The notes beneath the pieces were generated by a model. That model made no database searches. It worked only from the letters and a program-made list of their open reading frames with translations, and was not told where the DNA came from. Position numbers and translations under genes: made by a program. A stretch of DNA of 55,288 bases from Desulfotignum sp. Lineage in GTDB: Bacteria; Desulfobacterota; Desulfobacteria; Desulfobacterales; Desulfobacteraceae. Each line of letters opens with the position of its first letter. Positions within the stretch are counted from its first letter, which is position 1. The stretch covers positions 1 through 55,288 of the forward strand of contig JAABSB010000002.1 in the NCBI GenBank assembly GCA_011390615.1. Reading direction: 5' to 3'. Shown here in pieces: positions 52,059 through 55,288 of the stretch.

Positions 52059-53678
52059 TTATGCAGTCTCCGTGTCTGAAGAAAAAGGGAGGGCAGGTGC
52101 CGGAGGCGACCATCTGCCGTTTACATGAATCAGCCAGTGTTCCGGCGGCAGCTGTTCCAGCAGGGGCACCTCACCCAGCCATCTGCGGTACCGCTGCCAT
52201 CGGGAGACCTCCAATGCCCCCCTGGGCACCCGCAGCGATCCGTCTGATGCCAGTTCTCTGAATTTGAGACGGGTACTCCTGACTGCAGCACTGCTGCTGT
52301 TGATCAGTATATCTGGGCCGTCAATGTGCATGCCATACTGACGGGCGTTCCTTGCAAAATGGGTTTTGTCAAAAAGCACAAAAGCACTGGCGGTCAGACC
52401 GTCCAAGCTATCATAAACATCGCTGAGAAATGCCAGTGTCTGTTCCAGATCCAGGTCCGTGGAGCTGGGAAGGCCGAAAATCATCAGTCCCAAATTGGAA
52501 ATGCCTGCAGCAGCAGAATCCTTCAGCACCATCTGGATATCCCGGACACAGGTGCCCTTGTTGACCAGATCCAGCAGCCGCTGGGAACCGGATTCAATGC
52601 CCCAGCCGATCCACCGGCAGCCGGCGGCGGACCAAAGGGCCAGGCGGCCGGGGGTGCAGTCGGCCGTGGGTTTGCCCAAGATATGAAAAGAGATCTTCTG
52701 CCTCCTGGCCAGAATCTCCTCACAGATGGCATCCATGTCCCGGGGCAGGATATATTCATCTGCTGAATAAAAATGACAAACCCCCAGGGTTCTTTGATAT
52801 TCAGCCAATTCCGACACAAATGCCTCAACCGGTTTTCTGCGATAGCTGCTAAAGGAAAAGTTATGGGAGCAGAACCGGCATTTGCGCCAGGCACACCCCC
52901 TGGAAAACAGTACGGGCAGCACCGGGACAGGATTGAAATAGGCCTCCAGGGGCAGCTGTGAAAAATCAGGGGGGGCAAGATCCTTGAGGGAAATGGTCCG
53001 GGATCTGGGATTGCTTCGGATCTCATCTCCCTGCCTGAACGTCAGCCCTGGAATATCTGAAAATGGTACACCGGTACAAAGTGCGGCCACTGCATCTTCC
53101 CCCTCACCGCAGACAACGGCATCAATTTCAGGGACTGCGGTTAACAGATCCTGCACCGACAGGGCCGACATCATGGCACCGCCCATCACCACCCGGCACC
53201 GGGTGCCGGATTTTTTACCCCCTGACTCCCTGAGGGTGCGGGCCAGGGCAGCTGCAAAGGGCACCTGTTCGGGAAAGAGTACGGAAAATCCCACCAGTTT
53301 GGGATCAGATGCCAGAATCTGCAGGGTGTAGCTGTTAAGCAGCGATGAAAAGAGGGTATCCGATTCCCCGGTGGCAAGAAAGGTTTCAGCCTGGCGGCAC
53401 AGCAGAGACATCTGTCTTCTGAGACGATCCCATACCGGTTTGATTGAAAGGGTCTGCCCGGGATCCAGAAAGGTGCCTGTTTTGCCACCGACAAAATCAA
53501 GCAGGTCCTGTCCCCGGGGATCAGCGTTGGCGAGCCGTCTCCAGGTGTCAATATTCAGATCAGCCAGCCGGACCCCGGCATTGGGCACGGCCGATGCAAT
53601 GAACGCTGCCAGTGAAGCAATTCCCAAGGGCACATATGTGGCGCTGGCCCTGGGCGGAAAAACAAGGACCACGCGCAT
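52059..53678 (-). CDS. B12-binding radical SAM protein
   Basis: The 539-residue protein starts with a cobalamin-binding-like Rossmann domain (VVLVFPPRASATYVPLGIAS; GAMMSALSVQDLL; CGEGEDAV) and continues as a radical SAM barrel. The cluster motif reads GCAWRKCRFC, which is C-x4-C-x2-C, one residue longer than the common C-x3-C-x2-C. Downstream barrel strands are recognisable (GWGIESGSQRLLDLVNKG, LGLMIFGLPSSTD). Such proteins methylate or rearrange unreactive carbons; the substrate is unknown. The N-terminal MRVVLVFPPRA is typical. It is a single gene, convergent with the membrane protein. Confidence 0.85.
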   Translation of the reverse strand: MRVVLVFPPRASATYVPLGIASLAAFIASAVPNAGVRLADLNIDTWRRLANADPRGQDLLDFVGGKTGTFLDPGQTLSIKPVWDRLRRQMSLLCRQAETFLATGESDTLFSSLLNSYTLQILASDPKLVGFSVLFPEQVPFAAALARTLRESGGKKSGTRCRVVMGGAMMSALSVQDLLTAVPEIDAVVCGEGEDAVAALCTGVPFSDIPGLTFRQGDEIRSNPRSRTISLKDLAPPDFSQLPLEAYFNPVPVLPVLFSRGCAWRKCRFCSHNFSFSSYRRKPVEAFVSELAEYQRTLGVCHFYSADEYILPRDMDAICEEILARRQKISFHILGKPTADCTPGRLALWSAAGCRWIGWGIESGSQRLLDLVNKGTCVRDIQMVLKDSAAAGISNLGLMIFGLPSSTDLDLEQTLAFLSDVYDSLDGLTASAFVLFDKTHFARNARQYGMHIDGPDILINSSSAAVRSTRLKFRELASDGSLRVPRGALEVSRWQRYRRWLGEVPLLEQLPPEHWLIHVNGRWSPPAPALPFSSDTETA

Positions 53679-53905
53679 CCGGTCGATCTCCTGTTACCAT
53701 ATCCATTTACATTGTTTGAAAAGTTTGAAAAATCTCTTTTCGGGAGCGTTTTTTTTAGCACCTTTTCAACGGAAATTCAAGCCGTAAATCAGGCGCCTGC
53801 AGGGCAACATGAAGATTTGTATACGCACAGTAGCATAAATCATGGACTTTGCATTGCGAAATCGTGATCAATATGCGATGATTATTGAAAAAAGGGAGCG
53901 TGGAG

Positions 53906-54172
53906 ATGATGCGTTACTTATTCATACTACTGACCGTATTTTTTCTGGGGTTTCCTTCATCTGGCCCGGCAAAGACCATTTTGACCGGCGCCCTGGCCAT
54001 GACGTACCTTAACAGGGTGGTTCTGGATAGCAATGACAGGCCTGTGAAGGAAGAACGCCTTCTGCTTGATCTGGATGAGAGGATTCGTGATGTGATTGAA
54101 AGTCCGGAAGTATGGCTTTATGTATCCACAGACAGCGGCCGGATTCTGCGCATTAAACCTTCTTCCGGGTAA
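53906..54172 (+). CDS. Small exported protein of unknown function
   Basis: The 88-residue protein has a signal peptide (MRYLFILLTVFFLGFPSSG) and a short mature part ending in LYVSTDSGRILRIKPSSG. GGGAG lies 7 bases before ATG 53906; ATG 53909 is an alternative. I do not recognise a family. The lipoprotein gene follows after 44 bases and may be cotranscribed. Confidence 0.65.
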   Translation: MMRYLFILLTVFFLGFPSSGPAKTILTGALAMTYLNRVVLDSNDRPVKEERLLLDLDERIRDVIESPEVWLYVSTDSGRILRIKPSSG

Positions 54173-54216
54173 CAGAAAAGGCGATAAGAAAAAATCCTTA
54201 CATAGCAGGAGACGAT

Positions 54217-54774
54217 ATGAAAACACAACCGATAACAGGTTTGGTGCTGCTGCTGCTTTTGATGGCGGCAGGCTGTTCCCGGATTCAGGTAAGTCAGGAT
54301 TACGATACCCAGATGCAGTTTCCAAATATGCAAACCTATGCCTGGAAATCCTTGTTGAATAAAAAAAGTGATGATATCAGAGAAAACAATCCCTTACTGC
54401 ACAAACGGTTTCGAGAAAACATAGACAGGGTATTGAAGGAAAAAGGGTATGCCCGGAAAAGCAATCCTGATTTTCTGGTGCACTACGAATATTCCATAAA
54501 GACCAGAATCCATTCAGAACCTTATACCACAGGGTTTGGCTTCGGCTACGGCCCATATTACCGCTATGGCGGTGTTAACATCATGTCAGCACCGAAAGTG
54601 TATGAATATGATGTCGGCATGCTGGCCATTGACGTGTATGATGCCGGGTCTGACACACTTTTGTGGCGGGGTATGGGATCAGAAGAAATTGCTTCTCACC
54701 CCACCCCTCAAAAGACCTCGGAAATAGTCAGGCGGCTCGTGGAAGCCATACTCGAACAGTTTCCGCCGCAATAG
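54217..54774 (+). CDS. DUF4136 lipoprotein
   Basis: A 185-residue lipoprotein with lipobox LMAAGC (cleavage before the cysteine at about residue 20) and a DUF4136 domain: SQDYDTQMQFPNMQTYAWK near the start and YDAGSDTLLWRGMGSEEI later. Members sit in the outer-membrane periplasmic face; the role is unknown. A glycine/tyrosine-rich turn (GFGFGYGPYYRYGG) interrupts the domain. AGGAG precedes ATG 54217. Confidence 0.85.
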   Translation: MKTQPITGLVLLLLLMAAGCSRIQVSQDYDTQMQFPNMQTYAWKSLLNKKSDDIRENNPLLHKRFRENIDRVLKEKGYARKSNPDFLVHYEYSIKTRIHSEPYTTGFGFGYGPYYRYGGVNIMSAPKVYEYDVGMLAIDVYDAGSDTLLWRGMGSEEIASHPTPQKTSEIVRRLVEAILEQFPPQ

Positions 54775-54791
54775 GAAACATTGGCCAGAAA

Positions 54792-55288
54792 TTGAAATAT
54801 ATCGGCATTGACGGATGCAAAGGCGGCTGGTTTTATGTCTGGCTGGATGACGGCCAGTTTTACAGATGCGGTATTCTTGAAACCATTGATGCACTTACCG
54901 GCCTGGTGAACAGCACCGACACAGCCCTGATCGACATGCCTATCGGCCTTAAGGAGGCCGGTTTCCATGAGCGGCAGTGCGACAGGGCTGCACGCAAACT
55001 GCTAAAAAAAAGGGGTTCCAGTATATTCCCTGCTCCCTGCCGGCAGAGCCTGCAGGCAGATGACTACCTGTCAGCCAGTAATATCAATTTCACCGTTACC
55101 GGCCGCCGCTTGTCCAGACAGACCTATTTCATTATGACGAAAATCAGGGAACTGGACCGTTTTATGGGAACTGACGGCAGGCAGCTGGATATTCATGAGT
55201 TTCATCCGGAACTGGGATTTCTGGCCCTCAACCGCTTTGTTCCGCTAAATTTTTCCAAAAAAACAGAGCCCGGCCAGCAGGAGCGGCA
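54792..55288 (+). CDS. DUF429 protein (partial, runs off the right edge)
   Basis: The first 165 codons of a DUF429 protein, a family with an RNase H-like fold, are present. Motifs are YIGIDGCKGGW at the start, LIDMPIGL, and RGSSIFPAPCR with the preceding CDRAARKLL. The start is TTG at 54792 with only a distant AGGA, judged by the family's usual MxYIGIDG beginning; no ATG fits. It begins 17 bases after the lipoprotein stop. Function is unproven. Confidence 0.8.
   Translation, partial: MKYIGIDGCKGGWFYVWLDDGQFYRCGILETIDALTGLVNSTDTALIDMPIGLKEAGFHERQCDRAARKLLKKRGSSIFPAPCRQSLQADDYLSASNINFTVTGRRLSRQTYFIMTKIRELDRFMGTDGRQLDIHEFHPELGFLALNRFVPLNFSKKTEPGQQER

Noticed and set aside
53701-53740. Direct repeat of GTTTGAAAA near 53.7 kb considered as a CRISPR or operator
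   Set aside because: Two short AT-rich copies with no spacer pattern; likely chance.

Overview
The window looks like chromosome from an anaerobic deltaproteobacterial sulfate reducer, most likely Desulfobacterales (Desulfobacter/Desulfotignum-like). That placement is inferred from gene content and not from a marker gene: AMP-forming acetyl- and propionyl-CoA synthetases with a sodium:solute symporter, a complete Na+-pumping Nqr complex, a cytoplasmic molybdopterin oxidoreductase operon under sigma-54 control, many PAS sensor kinases, and proteins of LUD, DUF166 and YkgJ type. No rRNA, tRNA or CRISPR array was seen.

Layout. 1-2.1 kb: the tail of an OmpA/MotB-type gene, a PilZ protein and a DNA polymerase IV fused in frame to an acylphosphatase. 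2.1-3.4 kb (minus): a DUF166 protein and a LUD-domain protein. 3.9-14.2 kb: an acetate/propionate island with acs, a propionyl-CoA synthetase, an SSS symporter, a 28-residue membrane peptide and a terminator. It is followed by a membrane PAS protein ending in a DEDDh exonuclease, a LemA-like protein and a CBS/nucleotidyltransferase protein. 14.3-15.7 kb: an intact IS630-type insertion sequence with 27-bp inverted repeats and TA flanks. 15.7-21.6 kb: a TetR regulator, a minus-strand set (hybrid kinase, M24 peptidase, AEC transporter), a cyclophilin with promoter and terminator, and an unknown protein.

21.7-30.0 kb: nqrABCDEF runs directly into pyrD, pyrK and pyrE. NqrA keeps two RnfC-type cysteine clusters. 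30.0-32.9 kb: a VapBC toxin-antitoxin pair with a consensus autoregulated-looking promoter, a YkgJ protein, an IclR regulator and a decayed mscS gene.

33.1-44.7 kb is the most interesting part. A sigma-54 promoter drives a cytoplasmic molybdopterin enzyme, a four-cluster ferredoxin, a GltD-like flavoprotein, a 72-residue protein, a NuoG/HoxU-like ferredoxin, a small membrane protein, a membrane PAS histidine kinase and its NtrC-type partner. A second sigma-54 promoter follows and drives a TauE/SafE anion exporter plus a small membrane protein. Both promoters carry a similar 39-bp palindrome 130-190 bp upstream, so the operon's own regulator probably controls both. The likely logic is a sensed redox or sulfur-anion substrate turned over in the cytoplasm with NAD(P)H, with export of an anion.

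44.7-55.3 kb: a minus-strand phosphoesterase and Ser/Thr kinase pair, an orphan pstB behind a Pho-box-like promoter, a GAF/PAS hybrid kinase, a membrane protein, a B12-binding radical SAM protein with unusual cysteine spacing, two exported small proteins and the start of a DUF429 gene cut by the window edge. Long antisense ORFs over acs, prpE and tauE are shadows of high-GC third positions and are not annotated.
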